A stretch of DNA of 30,551 bases from NCBI GenBank assembly GCA_002314055.1, contig DCBP01000008.1:1-30551 (forward strand), in the 5' to 3' direction. Positions within the stretch are counted from its first letter, which is position 1. Every line of letters starts with the position of its first letter. The translations under genes were made by a program, and so were the position numbers. The stretch is from Prevotella sp. UBA1104. GTDB taxonomy: Bacteria; Bacteroidota; Bacteroidia; Bacteroidales; Bacteroidaceae. The notes beneath the pieces were generated by a model. It had not been told where the DNA came from, did not search any database, and saw only the letters and a list, made by a program, of their open reading frames with translations. Below are positions 1 to 7,200 of this stretch, in pieces.

Positions 1-2
1 TC

Positions 3-116
3 GACGCCTTGATTGCGGACAAAAAGAAAAACGAGGCGCGTCGTGAGCTCGACCGCCTCGTCAGTATGGGTGTTCCAAGAGCATCGCTCTTGGATTTTTA
101 TAAAAGGTGCAGATAA
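3..116 (+). CDS. C-terminal end of an unidentified protein (partial)
   Basis: An open frame enters from the left edge and ends at TAA 114-116, giving 37 residues rich in Lys, Arg, Glu and Asp and ending FYKRCR. Codon choice looks like a real Bacteroidota gene (GAC, CTC, CGC and GAG mixed with AAA). The fragment is predicted helical and has no motif I recognise, so no function is proposed. It converges with the minus-strand DUF3078 gene, whose stop lies only 3 bp beyond. Its last codons contain an 8-bp perfect inverted repeat followed by a T-run, described separately. The rest of the gene lies outside the window. Confidence 0.65.
   Translation, partial: DALIADKKKNEARRELDRLVSMGVPRASLLDFYKRCR
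75..100 (+). terminator. Candidate intrinsic terminator inside the end of the left-edge CDS
   Basis: CCAAGAGC (75-82), loop ATC and GCTCTTGG (86-93) form a perfect 8-bp stem followed by ATTTTTA. The hairpin lies before the stop codon (114-116), so it is translated. On the minus strand no T-run follows the stem, so it would mainly act on plus-strand transcripts. No folding energy was computed. Confidence 0.45.
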
Positions 117-119
117 CTG

Positions 120-1403
120 TTAGAAAGAATATGCAAAACCTATCGACATATATTCCTTCAGCTGCCAGTAGCCGTGGTCTTTGTCGCGTTTTGCCCCGTC
201 GTCGAAGCGCGGGTAAACGAAGATATTTGAAGTGATGTATTTGTTGAACTGGAAGGAGAGTGTATTTTCCCATTCAATTTCGGCGCGCTTGTAGGTAGTA
301 TATCCATACAGGCGCGTTTTCCATTTTATGGCATTTGTGAAAGCCCAAGTCAGGTCTATCGTACATTCCGAACCGAAGTCGTTCAGCGTATGCTCCCCCT
401 CTTTCAGTCCGTAGCGTGTGGCAAGAGCCTTTCGTCCCACATATTTAAAGTTGTAGGCGAGCGGAGCCAGATGCATTGTTCCCGTCAGTCTCTTGTTAAA
501 CCATTCCACTGCATAATCCATACCGACAGAGAGGTTTATGTTCAGAGGCGAAAGAATATCGGAGTAAACATTACTGTCGTTGCTCTTGTATCCGCGCATA
601 AACTGTGTATAGGCGATGAGCTGCAGTGAATAATACCATTTCTTAGATGCCTGCAAACCGAGTTTTCCCGTGTAGCGGATAAGGTCTTCCGAAGTCTTGA
701 AACTGTGCAGCGTGTCGCCCCTTGAGGTTTGGAAACCGAGTTTCATTTCCAGCTTGTTGTCAAACTTCACCTTCTGCTTGTTGTTATAGTTAGCCTGCAT
801 CGTAATGCTTGCCACCATAGAGTAGTTGCTCTCGCCGCCCTTATACCAGTTTGAGGAAACATAGTTTTGCAGCATCTGCAGATAATAGTCGCCGCTGTAT
901 TTCCAGAAATTAGGTTTCTTAACCACAATTTCTACCGGCATGTTGAAGTTCTCGTCGTATCCGGGATTGTCTTCAGCCTTGCTGACGAATTTTTCCTTGT
1001 TCTTGATAGGAGCCTTAATCTCCTTGTCGATGGCACCCGCCTTGTTGAGCACCTTCTCGCTTTTTGCCACCAGTTCCGGGTGGTTGAGATAGATGTTCAT
1101 CATAACCCTGTCGATGGCAGTCTGTGTGTCGTCTGATTTCTCCCCGCTGAGCAAGTTCCCTACTACCGAGTGGTAGAATGTTGCAGGTGAGAAGAGATAG
1201 AACGTCCTTCCGTCGCCGTCATTACTCCCGGTATCGGTTTTTGTCGTGTCGAGTCTTGTTTTCAGGGCTGCAAGGGAGTCGGCATAGTTCTTTACGAGGA
1301 TAGTGTCCCTTTGTTTGAGCCTCTTGAACCTTGTTGACTGTTGCGCTACGGCAGTCGTAGTCGAGGCAAGCAGCGCAAAAACTATAATGTTCCTTATTTT
1401 CAT
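120..1403 (-). CDS. DUF3078 domain-containing secreted / outer-membrane protein
   Basis: The 427-residue protein begins with a classical signal peptide (MKIRNIIVFALLASTTTAVAQQ, cleavage probably near AVAQ/Q). The middle and C-terminal part match my memory of the Bacteroidota DUF3078 family: an SSNWYKGGESNYS segment around residues 184-196, then alternating amphipathic strands such as KFDNKLEMKLGF and YSLQLIAYTQF, ending in Phe (GFAYSF). Alternating strands and a terminal aromatic residue are what an outer-membrane beta-barrel would show. Barrel topology and an envelope location are inference; the family's function is unknown. The gene lies 106 bp downstream of DUF1573 on the same strand and has a candidate promoter very close to its ATG. 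The start is chosen because the signal peptide begins there. Confidence 0.88.
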   Translation of the reverse strand: MKIRNIIVFALLASTTTAVAQQSTRFKRLKQRDTILVKNYADSLAALKTRLDTTKTDTGSNDGDGRTFYLFSPATFYHSVVGNLLSGEKSDDTQTAIDRVMMNIYLNHPELVAKSEKVLNKAGAIDKEIKAPIKNKEKFVSKAEDNPGYDENFNMPVEIVVKKPNFWKYSGDYYLQMLQNYVSSNWYKGGESNYSMVASITMQANYNNKQKVKFDNKLEMKLGFQTSRGDTLHSFKTSEDLIRYTGKLGLQASKKWYYSLQLIAYTQFMRGYKSNDSNVYSDILSPLNINLSVGMDYAVEWFNKRLTGTMHLAPLAYNFKYVGRKALATRYGLKEGEHTLNDFGSECTIDLTWAFTNAIKWKTRLYGYTTYKRAEIEWENTLSFQFNKYITSNIFVYPRFDDGAKRDKDHGYWQLKEYMSIGFAYSF

Positions 1404-1413
1404 TTTATTGGGG

Positions 1414-1421
1414 CAAAAATA
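1414..1421 (-). promoter_or_regulatory. -7 box TATTTTTG for the DUF3078 gene
   Basis: The minus strand reads TATTTTTG, matching the Bacteroidota -7 consensus TAnnTTTG. It ends only 10 bp before the ATG at 1403, so the mRNA would have a leader of just a few bases. No clear -33 TTG was identified. Confidence 0.4.
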
Positions 1422-1456
1422 AACCCCGGTTCCTTTGTCTATATCAGAAGCGGGGT
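1414..1456 (-). terminator. Possible terminator between DUF1573 and DUF3078
   Basis: On the minus strand, ACCCCG (1456-1451) can pair with CGGGGT (1428-1423) across a 22-nt loop and is followed by TTATTTTTG. The GC-rich stem and T-rich tail fit a weak intrinsic terminator for DUF1573. The T-rich tail is also the candidate -7 box of the next gene. Confidence 0.35.
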
Positions 1457-1509
1457 CTTGTCGTTATTCTTATTCCGGCATGATGCCGTAAAATGCTGTC
1501 GTTGTCACG

Positions 1510-1902
1510 TTATTTTCCCTGTGGCACGGTCATGTCGCCTTCAACATAGAGTCTTACCACCTCCGGCGTGCCGTTAGTTCTTACGGTGATGCTCTTTTTG
1601 AAGTGTCCTTCAAACTTGCCTTTGCCATTGTATGTTACTTTCAGTGTGCCTGTCTGTCCTGGTGCCACTGGCTTCTTTGTGTATGTAGGCACTGTGCATC
1701 CGCAGCTTGCCACAGCCTGATTTATAATCAGTGGGGCGTCGCCGGTATTCTTGAAAGTAAAAGTGCATGTCTGTATTTGGCTCTCAGGGAAAGTACCGAA
1801 GTTCCATGTAGTCTTGTCGAATGTAATTTTTGCCTGTTTCTGTGCAAAAGCTGTCGTGACCACAGCCATAATCAGCATAGTCACCATTAAAATCTTTTTC
1901 AT
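1510..1902 (-). CDS. DUF1573 domain-containing secreted protein
   Basis: The 130-residue protein has a signal peptide (MKKILMVTMLIMAVVTTAFAQ) followed by one Ig-like DUF1573 domain. Family-typical features are visible: FDKTTWNFGTFPES at the N-terminal strand, FTFKNTGDAPLII, the ASCGCTVP cysteine motif, and a GTLKVTYNGKGKFEGHFKKSITV block. The length equals that of single-domain family members. DUF1573 proteins are very common in Bacteroidota and are exported; their role is not established. A TAACTTTG promoter box lies about 78 bp upstream. The gene is probably transcribed separately from the HTH gene 180 bp further upstream. Confidence 0.92.
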   Translation of the reverse strand: MKKILMVTMLIMAVVTTAFAQKQAKITFDKTTWNFGTFPESQIQTCTFTFKNTGDAPLIINQAVASCGCTVPTYTKKPVAPGQTGTLKVTYNGKGKFEGHFKKSITVRTNGTPEVVRLYVEGDMTVPQGK

Positions 1903-1979
1903 CGTTTTATGTTTTTGTTAAACGTTATTTCTTGTTGTTTACGGAAGAGTATATTCTCCCATGATTGTATAAATCTTTG

Positions 1980-1987
1980 CAAAGTTA
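1980..1987 (-). promoter_or_regulatory. -7 box TAACTTTG for the DUF1573 gene
   Basis: The minus strand carries TAACTTTG, a perfect match to TAnnTTTG, 78 bp before the ATG. No convincing -33 TTTG was found at the usual distance, so the call rests on the -7 box and position. Confidence 0.45.
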
Positions 1988-2081
1988 CTCTATCTTTTTG
2001 TATTAGCATAAAAGTAAATACTTTTTTTCGTTAAATTAACGTGCAGACAATCAGCAATATCTTTTAGTTTATCCATAAAGA

Positions 2082-2399
2082 TTATTTTTTAGAAGCCCTC
2101 TTTTTATTTTTTAACTCCATATCCTGCACAATATGTCCAAGAATATCATCCTTAGCAAGGAAAAGAATATCTTCATCCAACTGCAACGCATTAAGGACAC
2201 GAAGCACAACACCAAGAGAAACCTGTGGAGAACCCTTTTCAAGCCTTTCTAATGTCTGCCTTGAACATTGGGCACGTTGAGCAACCAATTCCATTGTAAG
2301 ATTACGTCTTAACCTTGCCAAACGGAACTGTTCTCCAACAACAGTAAGTTTATCTTGTAACTTACGTGTCATCCAATTAGCTTTTGTAAATTTAGTCAT
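2082..2399 (-). CDS. XRE/HipB-like helix-turn-helix regulator (orphan)
   Basis: The 105-residue protein has a single HTH domain at about residues 24-78 (FRLARLRRNLTMELVAQRAQ, then CSRQTLERLEKGSPQVSLG) and a basic C-terminus (KNKKRASKK). Such proteins in Bacteroidota are usually the HipB-type antitoxin and repressor placed just before a hipA kinase gene. Here no hipA follows. Only a 28-codon frame (1990-2076) starts 5 bp after the stop, and it cannot be assigned. The promoter region contains a -7 box flanked by a perfect 13-bp inverted repeat, so autorepression is likely. The general assignment as a DNA-binding regulator is firm. The HipB identity is inferred from family resemblance. Confidence 0.85.
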   Translation of the reverse strand: MTKFTKANWMTRKLQDKLTVVGEQFRLARLRRNLTMELVAQRAQCSRQTLERLEKGSPQVSLGVVLRVLNALQLDEDILFLAKDDILGHIVQDMELKNKKRASKK

Positions 2400-2412
2400 A
2401 AATCAGGACCTA

Positions 2413-2464
2413 ATGTTATATATATGGTGCAAATATAATAATTTGTGTAATATATATATAACAT
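2413..2464 (-). promoter_or_regulatory. Promoter with flanking 13-bp inverted-repeat operator
   Basis: ATGTTATATATAT (2413-2425) and ATATATATAACAT (2452-2464) are perfect inverted repeats separated by 26 bp. Between them the minus strand carries TATATTTG (2430-2437), a TAnnTTTG -7 box, 30 bp before the HTH gene's ATG. One arm would lie near the -33 region and the other at the start site, a layout suited to repression by the HTH protein bound at both arms. Confidence 0.5.
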
Positions 2465-2528
2465 AAAACACTAAAACTTCTATATTATAAGACAAATTAA
2501 CTTTTTGGATGAAGTTGAAGTAATATTT

Positions 2529-2620
2529 CTGATTTAGACGAAACCGAAATTTCGGTCAGTAAAATCAGCATAATCCGTATTCAATTTTTTATCATTTCTT
2601 TTACTCCAAAATACGGATTT
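2529..2620. repeat. Two adjacent hairpin-forming inverted repeats
   Basis: First hairpin: CTGATTT (2529-2535) and AAATCAG (2562-2568) surround the 14-bp palindrome ACCGAAATTTCGGT (2543-2556). Second hairpin: AATCCGTATT (2572-2581) pairs with AATACGGATT (2610-2619). Neither is followed by a clear terminator T-run. No gene is seen here. They adjoin the larger palindromic element. Confidence 0.6.
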
Positions 2621-2644
2621 TACTTATATTTCTGATTTTTTCTT

Positions 2645-3069
2645 GAAAAAAGTATCAAAGTATCATTTTCTTGTTATGTGTGTGTAGTAACTCGTTGTGT
2701 GTCTGTAGTTTATGTGAAATGCAATTCTTTATTGCGTGCAAAGAAGTATCATAAAAGTATCATAGAAGTATCATAAAAAGTATCATAGACACATTTGCCC
2801 AGAGACTGCAACAGTAGCATTATATACATTGCCCAATTCCTTGCCCGCAATTTGGGCAATCGATGCCCACGCCCTTGGGCATCGATGCCCACGCCTATGT
2901 GCATCGTTGCCCACGCTGTGGGAGAAAAACTTCCTACAATGATACTTCATGATACTTTTATGATACTTCTTTGTTAATAAAAGAGAAAAGTATCATTTTT
3001 GTATGTTGCAGATAGTCAACTCGTTATGTTTGATTTTTTATCGATTAATGATACTTTGATACTTTTTTC
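2645..3069. repeat. Nested ~425-bp palindromic non-coding element with AAGTATCAT iterons
   Basis: Outer arms at 2645-2667 and 3047-3069 are perfect 23-bp inverted repeats. Inner arms at 2739-2774 and 2939-2973 are inverted copies identical apart from one inserted base. Both pairs share the same centre near 2856. The left inner arm has four AAGTATCATA copies (2744, 2755, 2766, 2778), spaced 11-12 bp. The right arm has three complementary copies starting near 2938, 2948 and 2959. The centre holds GC-rich 22-bp tandem repeats. No plausible coding sequence lies inside. Iteron-like phasing recalls replication or partition sites, and terminal symmetry recalls a mobile palindromic element; neither is proven. 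Confidence 0.75.
2839..2924. repeat. 22-bp GC-rich tandem repeats (about four copies)
   Basis: Units begin at 2839, 2861, 2883 and 2905, the last incomplete. The second and third start CGATGCCCACGCC. Several units contain TGCCC...GGGCA inverted repeats, for example CGATGCCCA (2861-2869) with TGGGCATCG (2876-2884). They sit at the exact centre of the nested palindrome. Confidence 0.75.
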
Positions 3070-3260
3070 GAGATTTTTTATCTATACGTGCGTGTAATGA
3101 CAACAGGTTTATGTAAAAAAACAACAATAACGACAATTACAACTTCATGACGTGACTGCCATTATGAGAATAAGCTATCGGGTTATTAATGTTATGAATT
3201 AAGCAGGTTGGTATCATAATCCAGAGTAATACATGGTAAAGAAACCATTTTGCATTCTTA
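3070..3260. other. AT-rich intergenic DNA, no feature recognised
   Basis: Between the palindromic element and the first promoter repeat, both strands contain only short frames and no convincing hairpin or promoter. Nothing could be supported here. Confidence 0.4.
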
Positions 3261-3307
3261 TTTTCCTTTAAATTTGCACCGTCCGTAATTTTTCGTTACT
3301 TTTGCAT
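3261..3307 (+). promoter_or_regulatory. Strong promoter, copy 1 of a 47-bp perfect direct repeat
   Basis: The repeat contains TTTG (3273-3276), a 20-bp spacer and TACTTTTG (3297-3304), matching Bacteroidota -33 and -7 elements with normal spacing. Transcription would run into the RelB-like antitoxin gene, with a leader of about 100 bases. An identical copy lies 479 bp downstream. Confidence 0.7.
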
Positions 3308-3413
3308 AAAGACTAATGCTTGGCAATTTGGAATTTAGTTTCTATTGTGCTTGCTTAATCGTTTTTTTACATTAGAATATCATTATATATAGGGTGAAAT
3401 AAAACAAGAGAAT

Positions 3414-3629
3414 ATGGATGCAGCAATATTACAAACGGTAAATATTCAACTTCCAAGTTCTGATATGAAATTTCTGAAAGAGCTTGTTAAAAAAATGGGA
3501 TGGACAGCAAAAAAAGTAAAGTCAGCAAAGAAGATTTCAGAATTGGACAAAGCTATTGAAGACGTGAAGAATGGCAATGTCATGGAATTTGATTCTGTTA
3601 AAGATATGATGGATTATTTAAACTCATGA
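3414..3629 (+). CDS. RelB/DUF2683-like antitoxin
   Basis: The 71-residue protein resembles Bacteroidota antitoxins that precede RelE/YafQ-type mRNA interferases: an N-terminal strand (ILQTVNIQLPSSDMKFLKELVKKMGW), a lysine-rich linker, and a C-terminal toxin-wrapping segment (LDKAIEDVKNGNVMEFDSVKDMMDYLNS). Its stop codon overlaps the next ATG in an ATGA, the tight coupling typical of toxin-antitoxin operons. The following gene is only a remnant of a toxin. Family assignment is by memory of similar sequences. The operon geometry and the recognisable toxin tail strengthen it. Confidence 0.75.
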   Translation: MDAAILQTVNIQLPSSDMKFLKELVKKMGWTAKKVKSAKKISELDKAIEDVKNGNVMEFDSVKDMMDYLNS

Positions 3630-3700
3630 CAAAATACAATGATGATGAATTGATATTGTGTCTTCTTGCAACAGGCACACACTCTGATTTGTTCAAATAA
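3626..3700 (+). pseudogene. Internally deleted RelE/YafQ-type toxin remnant
   Basis: ATG 3626 overlaps the antitoxin stop. The frame is only 24 codons: MTKYN joined directly to DDELILCLLATGTHSDLFK. The second part matches the conserved C-terminal strand and tail of RelE/YafQ toxins (a pattern like L-x-L-x-x-x-G-T/S-H-S-D/E-L-F), while MTKYN looks like a normal toxin start. About 60-70 internal residues of a normal ~90-residue toxin are missing, with the reading frame preserved. The product cannot contain the RNase core. The shared promoter is the 47-bp repeat upstream. Confidence 0.7.
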
Positions 3701-3739
3701 GTTTTGCTTGCTTGTTGTTTTATCTCTCTCTTCTTTTAT

Positions 3740-3786
3740 TTTTCCTTTAAATTTGCACCGTCCGTAATTTTTCGTTACTTTTGCAT
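3740..3786 (+). promoter_or_regulatory. Strong promoter, copy 2 of the 47-bp direct repeat
   Basis: This copy is identical to 3261-3307: TTTG (3752-3755), 20-bp spacer, TACTTTTG (3776-3783). It would start transcription near 3790 into a highly structured region with no credible ORF, ending at a terminator-like hairpin before the helicase gene. Confidence 0.7.
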
Positions 3787-3789
3787 CCA

Positions 3790-4147
3790 TATCATGGGCT
3801 AAGGATTGCCGCCAATGTGTTGGCGGCGCTAATCAAAGCCTCTTGAGTGGTTATAATTTAAGAAAGACGTTTGCTTGACGTCTTTGTCTGACATACTGAA
3901 ACCTAGGAAATTTCAATATTGCGCTCAGATGAAGATTGTAGTAGGCGTCTACCCATCGTGTATATACACGTGGTATAGGTGTACTCTGTCCTTTCGTGGG
4001 ATAGAGTATACTCTGTGCTATTTATATACTCCAAATGGTGTAGACATCTGTTGCTTCTTATCTTTGGCGCACAAGGTTATTCCTAGGACCACAGTATGCA
4101 AGGATAAGGCCAAAGGCAACAGATTCCTACGCCTTTTTGTTTTTTAT
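3790..4147 (+). ncRNA. Candidate structured RNA or attenuator leader upstream of the helicase gene
   Basis: The transcript from promoter copy 2 contains many paired segments. Simple hairpins are GCCGCCAA/TTGGCGGC (3808-3827), AAGACGT/ACGTCTT (3864-3884) and the palindrome CGTGTATATACACG (3957-3970). Longer-range pairs are CCTAGGAA (3902-3909) with TTCCTAGG (4080-4087), TGCGC (3920-3924) with GCGCA (4067-4071), GTCTACC (3947-3953) with GGTGTAGAC (4037-4045), and TACTCTGTCC (3982-3991) with GGATAGAGTA (3999-4008). A T-rich terminator follows. The region could be a free small RNA (a 6S-like RNA is one option) or a 5' leader. I cannot assign an Rfam family. Confidence 0.5.
4112..4146 (+). terminator. 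Intrinsic terminator, possibly regulated
   Basis: AAAGGC (4112-4117) pairs with GCCTTT (4131-4136) and is followed by TTTGTTTTTTAT. The left arm lies inside CCAAAGGCAACAG (4110-4122), which can instead pair with CTTTGG (4062-4067) and CTGTTGC (4048-4054). The two folds exclude each other, as in attenuators. Confidence 0.55.
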
Positions 4148-4236
4148 AATCCTGACCTTAAAACTTGAACAAATATTTCTGCTTGGGGAGTCGGTAGAGA
4201 GATAAACGGCATTATGTCCCTAAAGACGAAATACTT

Positions 4237-7200
4237 ATGAACACAAAATTTTTCAATAACACTCCCGAAAATTCCCTGTTTAAGAAATTCCAGGGTATAG
4301 CCCACAATATGCTTGACTTCCACACATTTCAAGCCGTTGTGGGATACTTCCGCAGTTCCGGATATTTCAAATTGCGAGAGGAATTCAAAAACGTAAAGAA
4401 AATACAGATTCTCGTGGGCATCAACATCGACAATATCTTCCGTAAGCAGTCGAAGATGTTTTTCGGAAAGATCGACGAAAAAGCCATAATCGAGGCATAT
4501 TCAAAGGACTTTGTCGAGGAAGTGAAAAACGCCGGCTACGATGAGGAAACGGAACGGGGAATCCTGCAGTTCTGTCAGGACATTGTTGACGGCAGGTTGG
4601 AGATGCGTGTTCACCGATCAAAAAACCTGCACGCCAAGTTCTATCTGCTGCTGCCCGAAAACCATAACCCTAACTCCGACGGATGGGTGATAATGGGCTC
4701 GTCGAACCTTTCTGATTCTGGGTTGGGCACAATCAAGACAGACCGCTATGAGTTGAACATAGCCCTGAAGGATTACGACGATGTAGACTACTGCAAGAAG
4801 GAGTTTGAAAACCTCTGGCTGGATGCCGTGCCGATAGAAATGCGCGACATAGAACAGATGAAAGGCAAGACGCATCTTGGGCAGACTCCTACGCCATACG
4901 AATTATATATGAAGGTGCTTATCGACACCTTCGGCTCGCAGGTGGAGGATGATTTCACGATGGAACTGCCCGATGGCGTTAGAGATATAAGGTATCAGCA
5001 CGATGCCGTTGTGCAGGGCTATCAGATGCTGATGCAACACAACGGATTCTTCCTTGCTGATGTTGTGGGACTCGGCAAGACTATCGTTGCCGCGATGATA
5101 GCAAAACGCTTTGTTGAAGCCAACGGCAGATACACCAATATTCTTGTAGTTTATCCGCCTGCCTTGGAAAAGAACTGGAAGGACACGTTCAAACTTTTCG
5201 GTATCAAGCGCTATGCACAGTTCGTAAGCAACGGCAGCTTGAACAAGATAATCGCTGGTGAGGACAATTATAGAGACAAGGCTGAATATGACATGGTTAT
5301 CGTTGATGAGGCGCATAATTTCCGCAGCGATACAGCCGGGAGGTACGACGACCTGCAGCTTATCTGCAAGTCGCCAAGAATAAACGAAGGTATGGTAAGG
5401 GGCAGACAAAAGAAGGTTATGCTGCTTTCGGCAACGCCTTTAAACAACCGACCTACGGATTTGCTCAATCTCCTGCTGCTGTTTCAGAATGCCCGTTTCT
5501 CTACGATAGAGGGAATACAGAATCTTCCCGTTACATTCTCGCCGTGGATAGATGAATATGCAAAGTTGATGCGCGAACGAAAGAATGACCCGACGGGCAA
5601 GAGAAACGCCGAGTTTGCCCGGCGCACGGATGCCCTTTATGAGCAAATCAGAACATTGGTAATCGATAAGGTTACTGTGCGCCGTACAAGAAACAACATT
5701 AAGAATGTTCCGGCATATAAGGAAGACCTTGATGCGCAGCATATCGTATTTCCCGACATCTTGCCGCCTAACGAACTGGAATATGTGCTTGACGGTGGAT
5801 TGGACGACCTCTTTTATAATACTATGGATATTCTGACCGATACTCCAAACAAGGAGACTAATCCCGACGGTAAAGGTCTTCACTATGCCAGATACCGCGC
5901 CATCGAATTTTTGCAGGGAAGTGCCCGTGAAAAATATCCAAGAGCTCTGCATACATCAACTTTGCTTACTGCAATTTACCGCGTTCACATGGTGAAGCGT
6001 CTCGAAAGCAGCTTTTATGCTTTCCGCAGGTCTCTTCAGACGTTTCTCCGCATCACTAACGACATGATAAAGATGTTTGAGGAGAATAAGGTGATTATCG
6101 CTCCCGATATTGACGTGAAAGACAAGCAAGCCAAGGGGTGGGAGCTTGACCGCATTATTGAATATGCCGTAGACAAGAAAGGAAAGAGTAAAGACGATGT
6201 ACTTTTTGAGGATAGCGATTTCAACGACGTGTTCCTTAAAATGCTTCATGAAGATGCAGAGAAACTGAAGTCTCTTTGCCAACAATGGGATGCAGTAAAG
6301 ACGGATCCAAAACTTGAACTCTTCGTAGATAAACTGCAGCATGAACTCTTTAAAAAGAGTATGAATCCTACCGGAAAGCTCGTTGTCTTCTCTGAGAGTG
6401 TAGATACTGTGAATTATCTTACGGAACAACTGACGGAGAGATTGCAGCGTAATGACATCCTCGATGTATGTGCAGCCAACCGCGACAGTCTTCAGCAGAC
6501 GATACGCGAGTGTTTTGATGCTAACAGCAAAGTGCAGAGCGACAGGTATAATATCGTTATTACTTCGGATGTGCTTGCCGAGGGCGTAAATCTACACCGG
6601 GCTAATGTAATCATAAACTATGATTCGCCATGGAACGCCACAAGGCTGATGCAGCGTATCGGACGAGTAAACCGTATCGGTTCTGTTGCCGACAAGATAT
6701 ACAATTATATGTTTTATCCCTCGGCACAGGGCAACAAGGAGATTCATCTTTACAGTAATGCTCTTATCAAGATGCAGGGCTTTCATTCTGCTTTCGGTGA
6801 GGATGCACAGATTTACTCTAAAGAGGAAATTGTAAAGGATTTCGAGATGTTTAATCCTAATATTCAGGATACTGTTGACAGAAACCTAAAATTCCTTGAG
6901 GAGGTGCGCGAGCTTTATCGTTCTAACCGTGCGCTTTACAACAAGATAAAGGCTCTGCCGCCAAAGAGCCGCACTGTGAGGGCTGTTGATGCCTGTCTGG
7001 TGAAAAACCGCGACATGCATAATTCTACCGTTGTCTATCTGTCGTCGCCGCGCAAGACGGAATATTATTGGGTGAATGGTGATGGCGAGGCGGTGTCGCT
7101 TCCTTTCCTCGATGCCATGGATATAATGAAGGCACAGGCGGATGAGCAGCCGTTGGACTTTTCAAAGGTGATGGACTCTCATTATGAGCATGTTAAGTTG

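Noticed and set aside
2739..2787. Short CRISPR array of AAGTATCATA repeats
   Set aside because: Repeat is only about 10 bp with 1-2 bp between copies, inside a larger palindrome.
2795..2977. 60-codon frame in the palindromic region
   Set aside because: Its codons simply read through the 22-bp tandem repeats and the right iterons; no RBS or domain seen.
3875..4168. 97-codon plus-strand frame in the structured RNA region
   Set aside because: It starts with TTG, is Cys/Tyr-rich without any motif, and overlaps many strong inverted repeats and the terminator.
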